From the NCBI GenBank assembly GCA_017860295.1, contig JAFNAS010000008.1:62001-126000 (forward strand): DNA of 64,000 bases, in the 5' to 3' direction. Below the pieces are notes generated by a model that was given only the letters and a program-made list of their open reading frames with translations, was not told the origin of the DNA and made no database searches. The number at the start of each line of letters is the position of its first letter. Position 1 is the stretch's first letter. The position numbers and the translations under genes were made by a program. Origin of the DNA: Bacteroidota bacterium. GTDB lineage: Bacteria > Bacteroidota > Bacteroidia > Bacteroidales > Paludibacteraceae. This document shows positions 17,452-25,202 of the stretch, piece after piece.

Positions 17452-18798
17452 ATGAGGATCAGAAATTTGTCTCTGTTTATTGTTCTTGTTGCATTGTTGG
17501 CCTCGTGCCAGTCGGTACAGCAGGCACAAAGTCCCGAAGAGTGGAGCAAAAATGCTGTGATTTATGAAGTGAACGTTCGTCAGTATACTCCGCAGGGAAC
17601 GTTTAATGCTTTCACGACTCACTTGCCACAGCTCAAGGAATTGGGCGCGAATATCCTTTGGTTTATGCCGATATATCCTATTTCGCGGGAGGCTCGCAAA
17701 GGCACTTTGGGTAGCTATTATGCTGTAAAAGACTACAACAAGGTTAATCCGGAGTTTGGTAATGCCGAAGATTTTAGGGCGCTCGTTCAAAAAGCGCATG
17801 AAATGGGTTTTAAAGTCATTCTCGACTGGGTAGCGAATCATACCGGACGCGACAACGCGTGGGTAACGCAGCATCCCGATTGGTTTGTGAAAGATAGTTT
17901 GGGACGTATCCTCTCTCCTTTCGATTGGACGGATGTGGCCAAACTGGATTATAAAAACAAAGCGATGCGTGAGGCCATGCAGGATGCCATGGCTTATTGG
18001 GTGAAGGAGTTTGATGTGGATGGCTTTCGTTGCGATGTTGCCGGTGAGGTTTCTACCGATTTTTGGGACGATACACGGGCAAAACTCGATAAAATCAAGC
18101 CGGTATTCATGTTGGCCGAAGCGGATAAGGCAGAACTGACGCAGAAAGCTTTTCATGCCGATTACAACTGGCCTTTGCTAAGTACGATGAACGACATTGC
18201 GAAAGGAAAAAAGGTTGCGGCCGACATTGATATATTGCTCGCGCATCACGACTCGCTCTATTCTCCGGCTTCGTTTAAAATGAATTTTGTGACCAATCAC
18301 GATGAAAATTCATGGAATGGATCGGAATATGAGCGCATGGGTGCCGGTACCAATGCGTTTGTGGTGCTGACTTATACCTATCCGGGCATGCCACTCATTT
18401 ATACCGGACAGGAGGTCGGTTTGAAGAAACGTCTCTCTTTCTTTGAGAAAGATACGGTTGCAAACTGGAATAACCCGGGCGTTTTTACTTTTTACCAAAA
18501 ACTGAACGAGTTGAAGCACTCACAGGCAGCCCTTGCCGTAGGCAAAAACGGAGGTAAATTTATTCGCTATGCCACCACCAATAAGGATTTGTACATATTT
18601 GAACGTAAGGCAAAGGGGAGTAGGGTGCTGGTAGTATTGAACCTGAGCGATCAGAACCGGATGGTGAACTTTACCATGAGTAAGCCGGGCGGTGTTTTTA
18701 CAGACTATTTTCAAAATATGAAAACGGATATATCACGTTTGGAGGGAGCAACATTATTGCCCTGGCAATATAAAGTGTATGTCAGTAATGCAAAGTAA
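17452..18798 (+). CDS. Alpha-amylase family (GH13) lipoprotein
   Basis: A 448-residue lipoprotein glycosidase. The lipobox is LLASC (Cys at about 19). All GH13 regions are present: ILDWVANH, GFRCD with nucleophile D195, acid/base E223 in MLAEAD, and NHDEN with D284. The C-terminal beta domain begins near residue 365. It is compact and lacks binding modules, unlike the 967-residue GH13 earlier in the locus, so a periplasmic or surface role on short maltodextrins is likely. The chosen ATG at 17452 directly starts the signal peptide; an upstream in-frame ATG at 17416 would add a non-hydrophobic extension. It is the last gene of the PUL, followed by a palindrome and a terminator. Confidence 0.92.
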   Translation: MRIRNLSLFIVLVALLASCQSVQQAQSPEEWSKNAVIYEVNVRQYTPQGTFNAFTTHLPQLKELGANILWFMPIYPISREARKGTLGSYYAVKDYNKVNPEFGNAEDFRALVQKAHEMGFKVILDWVANHTGRDNAWVTQHPDWFVKDSLGRILSPFDWTDVAKLDYKNKAMREAMQDAMAYWVKEFDVDGFRCDVAGEVSTDFWDDTRAKLDKIKPVFMLAEADKAELTQKAFHADYNWPLLSTMNDIAKGKKVAADIDILLAHHDSLYSPASFKMNFVTNHDENSWNGSEYERMGAGTNAFVVLTYTYPGMPLIYTGQEVGLKKRLSFFEKDTVANWNNPGVFTFYQKLNELKHSQAALAVGKNGGKFIRYATTNKDLYIFERKAKGSRVLVVLNLSDQNRMVNFTMSKPGGVFTDYFQNMKTDISRLEGATLLPWQYKVYVSNAK

Positions 18799-18843
18799 AA
18801 AGCGGTGAAAGCCGTATTGGTGTAGTTTTAACGGATAGAAAAG

Positions 18844-18861
18844 CACAGATGTACATCTGTG
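18844..18861. repeat. Perfect 18-bp palindrome after the PUL
   Basis: CACAGATGTACATCTGTG is a perfect inverted repeat with no spacer, 45 bp after the last PUL stop codon and just before the terminator. It could be a protein-binding site or a transcript-end structure. Nothing more can be said from one copy. Confidence 0.5.
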
Positions 18862-18863
18862 TA

Positions 18864-18908
18864 AAAAAGCCTCCCTGTTTTTTATAGAAGACAGGGAGGT
18901 GTTTTTTT
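18864..18908. terminator. Bidirectional terminator between PUL and DUF3467 gene
   Basis: A 9-bp stem (CCTCCCTGT at 18870-18878 with 18891-18899) is flanked by an A-run on the left and GTTTTTTT on the right. It can end the plus-strand PUL and the convergent minus-strand gene. Confidence 0.85.
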
Positions 18909-18920
18909 GTGACGTTATTT

Positions 18921-19229
18921 TTAGGCTTCACCACCGTTGAAGTTCAACGGCATGGGAGGGTTGTAAGCTCCTTCGGCAGTTTTTATTTTGCCAAATACAG
19001 CTTCGTATTTCGCTACATTTTCTTCCAATGCAAATAGCAGGCGTTTTGCGTGCTCCGGCGTCAGAATGATGCGTGATTTTACATTGGCTTTAGGCGTGCC
19101 CGGCATGATACGTACAAAATCGACCACAAATTCGGAAGAAGAGTGGGATATGATTGCCAGGTTGGAGTAGGTGCCTTCCGCAATTTCTGCCGAAAGTTCG
19201 ATGTTGATTTGATTGTCCTGATTTTCCAT
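18921..19229 (-). CDS. DUF3467 family protein
   Basis: A 102-residue cytoplasmic protein of a family widespread in Bacteroidota and archaea, with no known function. It matches the family in length and pattern: an N-terminus MENQDNQINIELSAEIAEGT, the core YSNLAIISHSSSEFVVDFVR, then SRIILTPEHAKRLLFALEENV. The ORF is open upstream to 19370, but the conserved family start is the ATG at 19229. A promoter-like box at 19358 implies a leader of about 120 nt. The gene converges on the PUL across a shared terminator. Confidence 0.88.
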   Translation of the reverse strand: MENQDNQINIELSAEIAEGTYSNLAIISHSSSEFVVDFVRIMPGTPKANVKSRIILTPEHAKRLLFALEENVAKYEAVFGKIKTAEGAYNPPMPLNFNGGEA

Positions 19230-19357
19230 TGTCGTTGAAAATAAAATGTTTTTACGAAACGAACATGTTGCTTCACAACACCCAAGGGCAATGTGATCAT
19301 TTACAGCAACATGAAGTTCCATACTTCCATAGATAAAAAATTTATTATAGTATGAAA

Positions 19358-19386
19358 CAAATGTAATCATTCTGTTTCATAACCAA
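19358..19386 (-). promoter_or_regulatory. Promoter of the DUF3467 gene
   Basis: The -7 box TACATTTG (19358-19365) has a TTG about 19 nt further upstream (19384-19386). The box lies about 130 nt before the ATG. Confidence 0.5.
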
Positions 19387-19414
19387 GAACAAATATAGGA
19401 GTAAAATAACGCGA

Positions 19415-20338
19415 TTATCTTTTTCTGACAATCCGGGTGGTTGAAAGATGTTCCGTGACAGGGTAGGTGGTAACCTGATAGGACTCTGGTTGTAAAAATT
19501 GTTCGATAAAGGGCAGTGACGGTGTGTACAGGAAGGCTCCTCCTGGTTTCAGCGAGTGTAGTATCTCCATGTATTTTTGAGCATATTCAATGTAATTGCC
19601 ATCTTTTCGCAGGTTTTGATGCGAAAAATGCAGTGCAAACGAATGGTTGGAGATGATTGTTCCCCATTGATCGGGGGCAAACTGAAAATCGAACCAGTCA
19701 GCGCAGATCAACCGGTTGTTGCTTTTATTGTCGACTATCCGATCCATGCCAAATGCCTCTATCTGACGATTCTGAAGATAGTGTGTGAGATAGGCGTGCT
19801 CCCCGCATCCGATGTCCAGCACAGGCTGCATAAGCGTGTCAGCATCAATTTGCAACAGCTGCAATTGAAGTTGCGCGGAATATTCGGCGCAGATCACTTC
19901 AATAGCTTCGGGAATGTCGGGTGTATTAATCGTGCTGACAAACCCATTCGTTTGCTCTATCCACGCGGTCAGTCTGTGGATGTGATTTTGTTGCAGCCTC
20001 TCAAAATCGATTGCATCTTCTTTTAGAGCCGTAATAATATCCTTCCAGAGCAGCTTGTATACAACACGAAGTTGTGCAAGATGCTCTTGCCGCAGATCGA
20101 TGAATTGATTGCAGCGCGAAAAGGCTTGCTGAGCCTTTTTCGTCATCAGGTCAATCCAAGGAGCTTCCATCTGCTCACTGTCGATGCGAAGTAATTCATC
20201 CCGGTGTTTGCAAATGGTCTGCTTGCTGTCGAGCAAAAACTGATTGTCAATGTCAAGATTCCGATAAAACAGGTTGGAATTGCGGTGCACTTCAAACTGC
20301 TGCTCAATACTGTTTAGTAACTCCTCTTCTATGGTCAT
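19415..20338 (-). CDS. SAM-dependent methyltransferase, class I
   Basis: A 307-residue protein with a helical N-terminal region (about 1-170, no recognised domain) and a Rossmann methyltransferase domain. Motif I is VLDIGCGEHAYLTHY (about residues 177-191). A motif near ICADWFDFQFAPDQWGTIISNHSF fits motifs II-IV, and LKPGGAFLYTPS is the post-motif strand. The substrate is unknown. The ATG at 20338 (MTIEEELL) is chosen over an upstream start at 20428, which would overlap the preceding gene by 26 nt. It follows the trans-sulfuration gene by 64 nt on the same strand, but a functional link is not evident. Confidence 0.72.
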   Translation of the reverse strand: MTIEEELLNSIEQQFEVHRNSNLFYRNLDIDNQFLLDSKQTICKHRDELLRIDSEQMEAPWIDLMTKKAQQAFSRCNQFIDLRQEHLAQLRVVYKLLWKDIITALKEDAIDFERLQQNHIHRLTAWIEQTNGFVSTINTPDIPEAIEVICAEYSAQLQLQLLQIDADTLMQPVLDIGCGEHAYLTHYLQNRQIEAFGMDRIVDNKSNNRLICADWFDFQFAPDQWGTIISNHSFALHFSHQNLRKDGNYIEYAQKYMEILHSLKPGGAFLYTPSLPFIEQFLQPESYQVTTYPVTEHLSTTRIVRKR

Positions 20339-20402
20339 CGTACTACAATTGTGCTGTAAAGATACGGATACTTTTTTTATCGTATCAATACCTGCCCAAT
20401 CG

Positions 20403-21611
20403 TTATTCCAGTGCTTGTTCCAAATCACGGGTCAGGTCGTCGGCATCTTCCAGTCCTACCGAGAGGCGAAACAGTCCGTCTCCGGCATACTCTTTCCAGG
20501 AACTTAACTGTTCGGGTGTATCGAAATGAAACGAGGATTCCAGCAGCGCTTTGCTATCGAGATAAAAAATCAACGAACGGTGATGCCCCAGCGAGACGGC
20601 ATAGTGGATAATTTGCAACTTGTCTGCAAATATCTTGGCCTGCGAGGCTCCATCCTTGATACGAAACGTAACCATGCCCGAAAAATTTTTCATTTGTCGT
20701 TTGGCCAGTTCGTATTGAGGGTGCGAGGGTAATCCGGGATAGATTACGCGCTCTACTTTCGGGTGATTTTCCAAATAGTTGGCAATTTTCAGTGCGTTCT
20801 CCTGATGTGCCTGCATCCGTAGCGGAAAGGTGGCGGCGCCTCTCAAAATCAACCATGCATTGAAAGGGCTAAGTGTTCCTCCGAAACGGATAGCAGTTTT
20901 TTTTCGCAGGGGAGTAAGGTCGGCTTTGCTTCCCAGTATGGCTCCACCCAGCGCGTCTCCATGTCCGCCGATGTATTTGGTGAGCGAATGAATTACAAAA
21001 TCGGCACCCAGTTGTAGGGGTTTGGTTGCCGCCGGAGTGGCAAACGTGGAGTCTACCGCCAGTTTGGCACCAGCAGCACGAGCAATTGCAGCCACAGCCT
21101 GAATGTCGGTCAGGCGCAGTAGCGGGTTGCACGGCGTTTCGATATACACCAGTTTGGTGTTGGAACGAATGGCTTTTGCTATGGCTTTACTGTCCGAAGT
21201 GTTGACCTTCGTGATTTCGATATTATATTCGGGAATCATATCGTTGGTGATTTCCGATAATGCGGCGTAGGCTACGTCGCTGATAATGGCATGATCGCCC
21301 GCACGAAGCAGGTGAAACAGTAGGGTAGTGATGGCTCCCATACCGCTGGCAAATGCAACCGCAGTTTCCGCTTCTTCGAAGGCGGCCAGTTTTTCCTCCA
21401 ACTGATGAACCGTGGGGTTGCCCCAGCGGGAATAGATCCACGGATCGTTCTCCTGAAGGCCTTCGACCGAAAAACCGGTATCGGCATCTACGACATAGGT
21501 CGTTGACATTACAAGGTTGGGAGAGGAGGCTTTTGTTACGGGATCCGGAGCTTCTCCGGCGTGAATGGCGCGTGTTTGATCGCCCACTGGAAATAGAATC
21601 TGTTCTGACAT
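20403..21611 (-). CDS. PLP-dependent trans-sulfuration enzyme (cystathionine gamma-synthase / gamma-lyase family)
   Basis: A 402-residue fold-type I PLP enzyme of the Cys/Met metabolism family. Visible motifs: YSRWGNPTVHQLEEKLAAFE (about 60-79), the PLP ring-stacking region ASGMGAI (about 88-94), VDSTFATP (about 187-194), and the Schiff-base lysine K212 in HSLTKYIGGHGD. It ends SVGLEDADDLTRDLEQAL, typical of the family. Sequence alone does not separate cystathionine gamma-synthase, methionine gamma-lyase and cystathionine gamma-lyase, so no gene symbol is given. The ATG at 21611 (MSEQ) is favoured over one at 21632 because a -7 box (TACTTTTG, 21630-21637) overlaps the latter. Confidence 0.9.
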   Translation of the reverse strand: MSEQILFPVGDQTRAIHAGEAPDPVTKASSPNLVMSTTYVVDADTGFSVEGLQENDPWIYSRWGNPTVHQLEEKLAAFEEAETAVAFASGMGAITTLLFHLLRAGDHAIISDVAYAALSEITNDMIPEYNIEITKVNTSDSKAIAKAIRSNTKLVYIETPCNPLLRLTDIQAVAAIARAAGAKLAVDSTFATPAATKPLQLGADFVIHSLTKYIGGHGDALGGAILGSKADLTPLRKKTAIRFGGTLSPFNAWLILRGAATFPLRMQAHQENALKIANYLENHPKVERVIYPGLPSHPQYELAKRQMKNFSGMVTFRIKDGASQAKIFADKLQIIHYAVSLGHHRSLIFYLDSKALLESSFHFDTPEQLSSWKEYAGDGLFRLSVGLEDADDLTRDLEQALE

Positions 21612-21629
21612 CGTTTTGCTTTTTTGTTG

Positions 21630-21661
21630 CAAAAGTAGTCTTGATTCTCATGGAAATCAAT
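21630..21661 (-). promoter_or_regulatory. Promoter of the trans-sulfuration gene
   Basis: The -7 box TACTTTTG (21630-21637) and an ATTG (21658-21661) with 20-nt spacing fit the Bacteroidota primary-sigma pattern. Confidence 0.6.
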
Positions 21662-21720
21662 AACGCAGTTGGGCTATTTTGCTACCTAACATGTGGTAGA
21701 TCGACCCATCGGCATGGGGG

Positions 21721-22305
21721 CTATTTTTTCAGGATGCCCTGTCGGACGCAATCGTTAACCAGTTGTTCTGCATATTTCCATAGTAAATCCGAGCTTTCAG
21801 CAATCTGGTGTTGATTGTTGTATACTTTGTCGTATCGTACATCGTATTCATCCCAGGTGCCTCCGTCGTTCGACGCATTCTGCAAAAGTGGCTCCAGCTT
21901 ATCCAGCGCTTTGGCAAACCGTGCTTCGTTCGATTCTGCCGCTTCGAACTCCTCCCACAACGTCATCAACTCTTCGGCTTGTGCTGTCGGTAACATTCCG
22001 AAAATGCGGTGGGCCGCTTTGCGTTCTTCTTCGGTGTTGGTATGACTTCGGGTGGTATCGTACATGAAAATATCTCCGGTGTCGATCTCTACAATGTCGT
22101 GGATAAGCACCATTTTTATTACTTTCAGCACGTCAACAGGCTCATTGGCATGTTCCGCCAATATCATGGCCATCACAGCCAGATGCCAGCTGTGTTCGGC
22201 ATCGTTTTCGCGTCGGTTGCTGTTGATTAGTTTGGTTCTACGCAGAATATACTTGATTTTATCGATCTCCTTGATGAATTCGATTTGTTGGAGTAGTCGT
22301 TTCAT
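21721..22305 (-). CDS. HD-domain hydrolase, YfbR/HDDC2-like 5'-deoxynucleotidase family
   Basis: A 194-residue metal-dependent phosphohydrolase. The HD signature is complete: H in NDAEHSWHLAVMA (about residues 35-47), the HD pair in LIHDIVEIDTGD (about 68-79), and the distal aspartate in KALDKLEPLL (about 131-140). The family releases phosphate from deoxynucleoside 5'-monophosphates. A -7 box (TACCTTTG, 22329-22336) lies 24 nt upstream, so it is probably its own unit. Confidence 0.85.
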   Translation of the reverse strand: MKRLLQQIEFIKEIDKIKYILRRTKLINSNRRENDAEHSWHLAVMAMILAEHANEPVDVLKVIKMVLIHDIVEIDTGDIFMYDTTRSHTNTEEERKAAHRIFGMLPTAQAEELMTLWEEFEAAESNEARFAKALDKLEPLLQNASNDGGTWDEYDVRYDKVYNNQHQIAESSDLLWKYAEQLVNDCVRQGILKK

Positions 22306-22429
22306 TTTACCGGAAAGAATAGTTGACGCAAAGGTAGCCCGTATACGTGAAACTAAATAACTCTATGGAATAAAACCTGTAAAAAAGAGTATTAACGCAC
22401 TTTTTGAAGAAGTAAAGCCGGATGCAGCA

Positions 22430-22473
22430 GCAGAAAAAGCAGAGTCACCTACAAAAAAGATGTAAGTGACTCT
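22430..22473 (-). terminator. Terminator of the tRNA unit
   Basis: Stem AGAGTCAC (22441-22448) with GTGACTCT (22466-22473), extended by a TACA/TGTA pairing, is followed on the minus strand by GCTTTTT. It ends the tRNA-Pro/tRNA-Val transcript. Confidence 0.75.
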
Positions 22474-22478
22474 GTTTT

Positions 22479-22556
22479 TGGTGAGACATACTGGATTCGA
22501 ACCAGTGACCTCTTGCCTGTCAAGCAAACGCTCTAAACCAGCTGAGCTAATATCTC
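22479..22556 (-). tRNA. tRNA-Val (GAC), CCA end encoded
   Basis: Read on the minus strand, the acceptor stem GAGATAT pairs with ATGTCTC, and the D arm GCTC/GAGC and the T arm ACTGG-TTCGAAT-CCAGT are regular. The anticodon stem TTTGC/GCAAG encloses the loop TTGACAG, giving anticodon GAC (valine). The discriminator A is followed by an encoded CCA (22479-22481). Confidence 0.93.
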
Positions 22557-22561
22557 GTGAG

Positions 22562-22590
22562 ACAAAAATACCGCCTGTAAAGGCGGTATT
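22562..22590 (-). terminator. Hairpin between the two tRNA genes
   Basis: A perfect 10-bp stem (AATACCGCCT and AGGCGGTATT, 4-nt loop) is followed on the minus strand by TTTTTG. It looks like an intrinsic terminator or a processing signal between tRNA-Pro and tRNA-Val. Confidence 0.65.
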
Positions 22591-22599
22591 TGAGGGTTT

Positions 22600-22678
22600 T
22601 GGTCGGGGTGACAAGATTCGAACTTGCGACCACACGCCCCCCAGACGCGTACTCTAAACCGGGCTGAGCTACACCCCG
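22600..22678 (-). tRNA. tRNA-Pro (GGG), CCA end encoded
   Basis: On the minus strand, acceptor CGGGGTG pairs perfectly with CACCCCG. The D arm (GCTC/GAGT), the anticodon arm CGCGT-CTGGGGG-GCGTG and the T arm (GCAAG-TTCGAAT-CTTGT) fold normally. The anticodon is GGG (proline). CCA is encoded (22600-22602). A -7 box lies 13 nt upstream. Confidence 0.93.
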
Positions 22679-22691
22679 CTCAATTGTGGTG

Positions 22692-22722
22692 CAAAGGTAA
22701 TATCTTTTTTTCTTTTTGCCAA
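22692..22722 (-). promoter_or_regulatory. Promoter of the tRNA-Pro/tRNA-Val unit
   Basis: The -7 box TACCTTTG (22692-22699) with a TTG at 22720-22722 (20-nt spacing) ends 13 nt before the tRNA-Pro 5' end, as expected for a stable-RNA promoter. Confidence 0.7.
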
Positions 22723-22952
22723 TAGTTTTTAGTTTGAGGTAGGGAAAAATATCATTTTATACTCCAGTTTATACGGATCTTTCGTTTTAGAAACGACGCA
22801 ACATTATGGTAATCTAAATGTAATAAAAGAGTAATGTATTTGGTCTATTTTCAACTTGAATTTAATGATAGTTATTTGTATTGTAAATCAGTCAGTTGTG
22901 ATGGATTTAATGTAAATTTAATTGTATCTTGAAATTGAATAAAGATTTTCAA

Positions 22953-23747
22953 ATGGTTGATGGCTTCGGAGATCCGGTTGAGCAAACATGTTTCCGCACT
23001 ATCATTCTTTCCGACATTCACTTGGGATCGAAACACAGCAAAGTGGACGAAGTGCTGAGCTTTTTGTCTGCTTTTTCGTGTAGCAAGCTTATTCTCAATG
23101 GTGATATTATTGATGGATGGCAATTGCGTAAATCTCAGAAATACTGGAGTGAAACGAACACACAGTTTATTAAGAAAGTGATTTCAAAAATTGTAAAAGA
23201 ACATACCGATGTTATTTATGTCAGAGGTAATCACGACGACTTTCTGGATAAAATAGTTCCATTTGCATTTCCCAATATTCAGGTTGTGAAAGATTACGTA
23301 CTGGAATCGCATGGCAAACGCTATTTTGTATTGCATGGCGATGTGTTTGACAATGTTACAGTCAATATGCGCTGGTTGGCGATGATAGGCGACGTCGGCT
23401 ATAACTTGTTGCTTAATTTGAATAGGGTGTATAACTATTTCCGAATCAAACGGGGCAAACCCTACTTTTCTCTTGCTCAGCATATGAAGCAAAAAGTAAA
23501 AAGTGCGGTTTCGTATATCTCTGATTTTGAAAAGGAATTGGTGAAACTGACGAAACATCGGCATTGTAATGGTGTGATATGCGGACACATACATTCGCCG
23601 GCAAATTGCCATTACGGTGATATTCATTATCTTAATTCGGGCGATTGGGTTGAAAGTCTTTCGGCTTTAGTAGAGGATGAACAAGGTAACTGGAACGTCC
23701 TGCACTATAAAACCGTTTTGGTTGAAGAAGCCGCATTCTTAATGTAA
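22953..23747 (+). CDS. LpxH-like metallophosphoesterase (UDP-2,3-diacylglucosamine diphosphatase family)
   Basis: A 264-residue calcineurin-like phosphoesterase. All metal-binding blocks are present: SDIHLGS (about residues 20-26), NGDIIDGW (about 50-57), RGNHDD (about 90-95), LHGDVFD (about 127-133), and CGHIHSPA (about 209-216). The pattern is that of Bacteroidota LpxH-type enzymes, which hydrolyse UDP-2,3-diacylglucosamine to lipid X in lipid A synthesis. Related proteins act on other substrates, so no symbol is assigned. The frame is open from a TTG at 22929, but the ATG at 22953 is the first standard start. It is monocistronic as far as seen. Confidence 0.82.
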   Translation: MVDGFGDPVEQTCFRTIILSDIHLGSKHSKVDEVLSFLSAFSCSKLILNGDIIDGWQLRKSQKYWSETNTQFIKKVISKIVKEHTDVIYVRGNHDDFLDKIVPFAFPNIQVVKDYVLESHGKRYFVLHGDVFDNVTVNMRWLAMIGDVGYNLLLNLNRVYNYFRIKRGKPYFSLAQHMKQKVKSAVSYISDFEKELVKLTKHRHCNGVICGHIHSPANCHYGDIHYLNSGDWVESLSALVEDEQGNWNVLHYKTVLVEEAAFLM

Positions 23748-23767
23748 TTTGCCAACGCGAAACTGCA

Positions 23768-23799
23768 TTGTATCAAGTGAAGATATTTTTGTACTTTTG
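23768..23799 (+). promoter_or_regulatory. Promoter of DUF3822-rsmD
   Basis: TTG (23768-23770) and TACTTTTG (23792-23799), 21 nt apart, fit the Bacteroidota consensus. The box ends 39 nt before the ATG. Confidence 0.65.
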
Positions 23800-23838
23800 T
23801 AGAACAAAGGGCTAATCAGCTTCCAAGTGAAAAGTACA

Positions 23839-24663
23839 ATGGACATAGAAATTATTTCTGACGAATTCCGGCTTCAACAGGCAAATCGCTACAGTTTATG
23901 GCTTCATCTTAGTGATGACCATTGCTCGTTTGTGATTCTTGACGATGCTTCCAGATCGTTTGTCGGAATCAAACGGGTGAACCATATTTCGCTGACAAAA
24001 ACAATTGAACTGTTTGATGGACTGTCGGCAATTTCTTTTGCCCGTGTATTCATTTCTCTTGACACTCAACCTACTGTGCTTGTTCCCAATGTTTTGTTTC
24101 GACAAGAGAATAAACGTGATTTACTGAGCTTTACTGCGGAGTTTAATGAAGAATATGAAGTGTTTGAGCATTATCTCCCTTCGCTGTCGGCGGTGAATGT
24201 TTTTGCAGTAGCGCCTTCGTTCAAAACCTTTATTGCGCCCTATTTTCCACAAGGTAATCTTATCCATATATCGTCGGCGTTGCTTATTGCTATGGCTGAT
24301 TTATCGCGTACGGAGACAAACGTGACGATGGGAATTCGTTTGCAGGACAACGTTTTGTCGGTATGTCTGTTTGATTGTGGACGGCTGATTTTTTTTAACC
24401 ATTTTTCCGTTAAGACCCGCGAAGATGTTATTTATTGGATTATGAGGTTGGGCGATCAGTTTGGTCTGAATGCTAATAAAACAGGTCTCTATGTGCAAGG
24501 CGTGGAGAATGTGATGGATGAAAAAGTGGCTTTCTTGCGACTATATTTTGCAAAGCTGAACCTGATTCCTTTCCCAGAGGAATATCAACTGGCTCCGGAA
24601 CTGAAAACGGAACCGATCGAATTATTTACTGATTTGTTTTACCTACCCTTATGCGAATTGTAA
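23839..24663 (+). CDS. DUF3822 family protein
   Basis: A 274-residue protein of a Bacteroidota family whose gene usually sits next to rsmD, as here. The N-terminal half has alternating beta strands (LWLHLSDDHCSFVILDD), and the middle contains FEHYLPSLSAVNVFAVAP. The region ALLIAMADLSRTETNVTMGIRLQDNVLSV resembles actin-like ATPase folds (as in PilM-like proteins), which is inference only. No function is known. A GTG at 23827 is in frame; the ATG at 23839 is preferred. Its end overlaps the rsmD start by 13 nt, so the two are probably translationally coupled. Confidence 0.8.
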   Translation: MDIEIISDEFRLQQANRYSLWLHLSDDHCSFVILDDASRSFVGIKRVNHISLTKTIELFDGLSAISFARVFISLDTQPTVLVPNVLFRQENKRDLLSFTAEFNEEYEVFEHYLPSLSAVNVFAVAPSFKTFIAPYFPQGNLIHISSALLIAMADLSRTETNVTMGIRLQDNVLSVCLFDCGRLIFFNHFSVKTREDVIYWIMRLGDQFGLNANKTGLYVQGVENVMDEKVAFLRLYFAKLNLIPFPEEYQLAPELKTEPIELFTDLFYLPLCEL

Positions 24664-25202
24664 GCGGAAAATTCAAAGGCCGTCGTTTTTCTCCACCGAC
24701 ACATATTACGGCTCGTCCCACCACCGATTTTGCTAAAGAGTCGTTGTTCAATGTGTTGAATAAATATATTGATTTTGAAGCGTGTGTTGCACTGGATCTT
24801 TTCTCCGGTACCGGCAGCATTAGTTATGAGTTTGCCTCAAGGGGTGCGATGCGTATCGTTAGTGTTGAAATGAGTGACAAACATTTGGCATTTATCCATA
24901 AGATCAGGCAAGACCTCGGATTGTTGAAGGTAATCTTTCCGATTAAGATGGATGTGTTTCGGTATATTCAACAAGGAAAGGAAAAATTTGATATCATTTT
25001 TGCCGATCCTCCCTATGAAATGAAAGAATTGCCGTCGTTGCCAGGCTTAGTTCTGAATAGCAGCCTGTTGAATGAGACTGGAATTTTTGTTTTGGAACAT
25101 TCGGCCAAACAGAATTTCAGTGCAGATCCCAATTTTCTGGAACATCGTCAGTATGGGAATGTCAACTTCAGCTTATTTACGAATAAATCAGTCGAGGCAT
25201 AG
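24651..25202 (+). CDS. rsmD: 16S rRNA (guanine(966)-N(2))-methyltransferase RsmD
   Basis: A 183-residue SAM-dependent methyltransferase that modifies G966 of 16S rRNA in the 30S subunit. Family motifs: an N-terminus MRIVSGKFKGRRF, TARPTTDFAKESLFNVL (about 20-37), SAM motif I LDLFSGTGSISYEFASRGA (about 48-66), and the N-methyltransferase motif FADPPYE (about 118-124). It overlaps the upstream DUF3822 gene and, in a convergent arrangement, overlaps the 3' end of the CNNM-type gene by 15 nt. Confidence 0.95.
   Translation: MRIVSGKFKGRRFSPPTHITARPTTDFAKESLFNVLNKYIDFEACVALDLFSGTGSISYEFASRGAMRIVSVEMSDKHLAFIHKIRQDLGLLKVIFPIKMDVFRYIQQGKEKFDIIFADPPYEMKELPSLPGLVLNSSLLNETGIFVLEHSAKQNFSADPNFLEHRQYGNVNFSLFTNKSVEA

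Noticed and set aside
22363-22635. Open frame running through both tRNA genes
   Set aside because: It covers two well-folded tRNAs and a terminator; no protein similarity is apparent.
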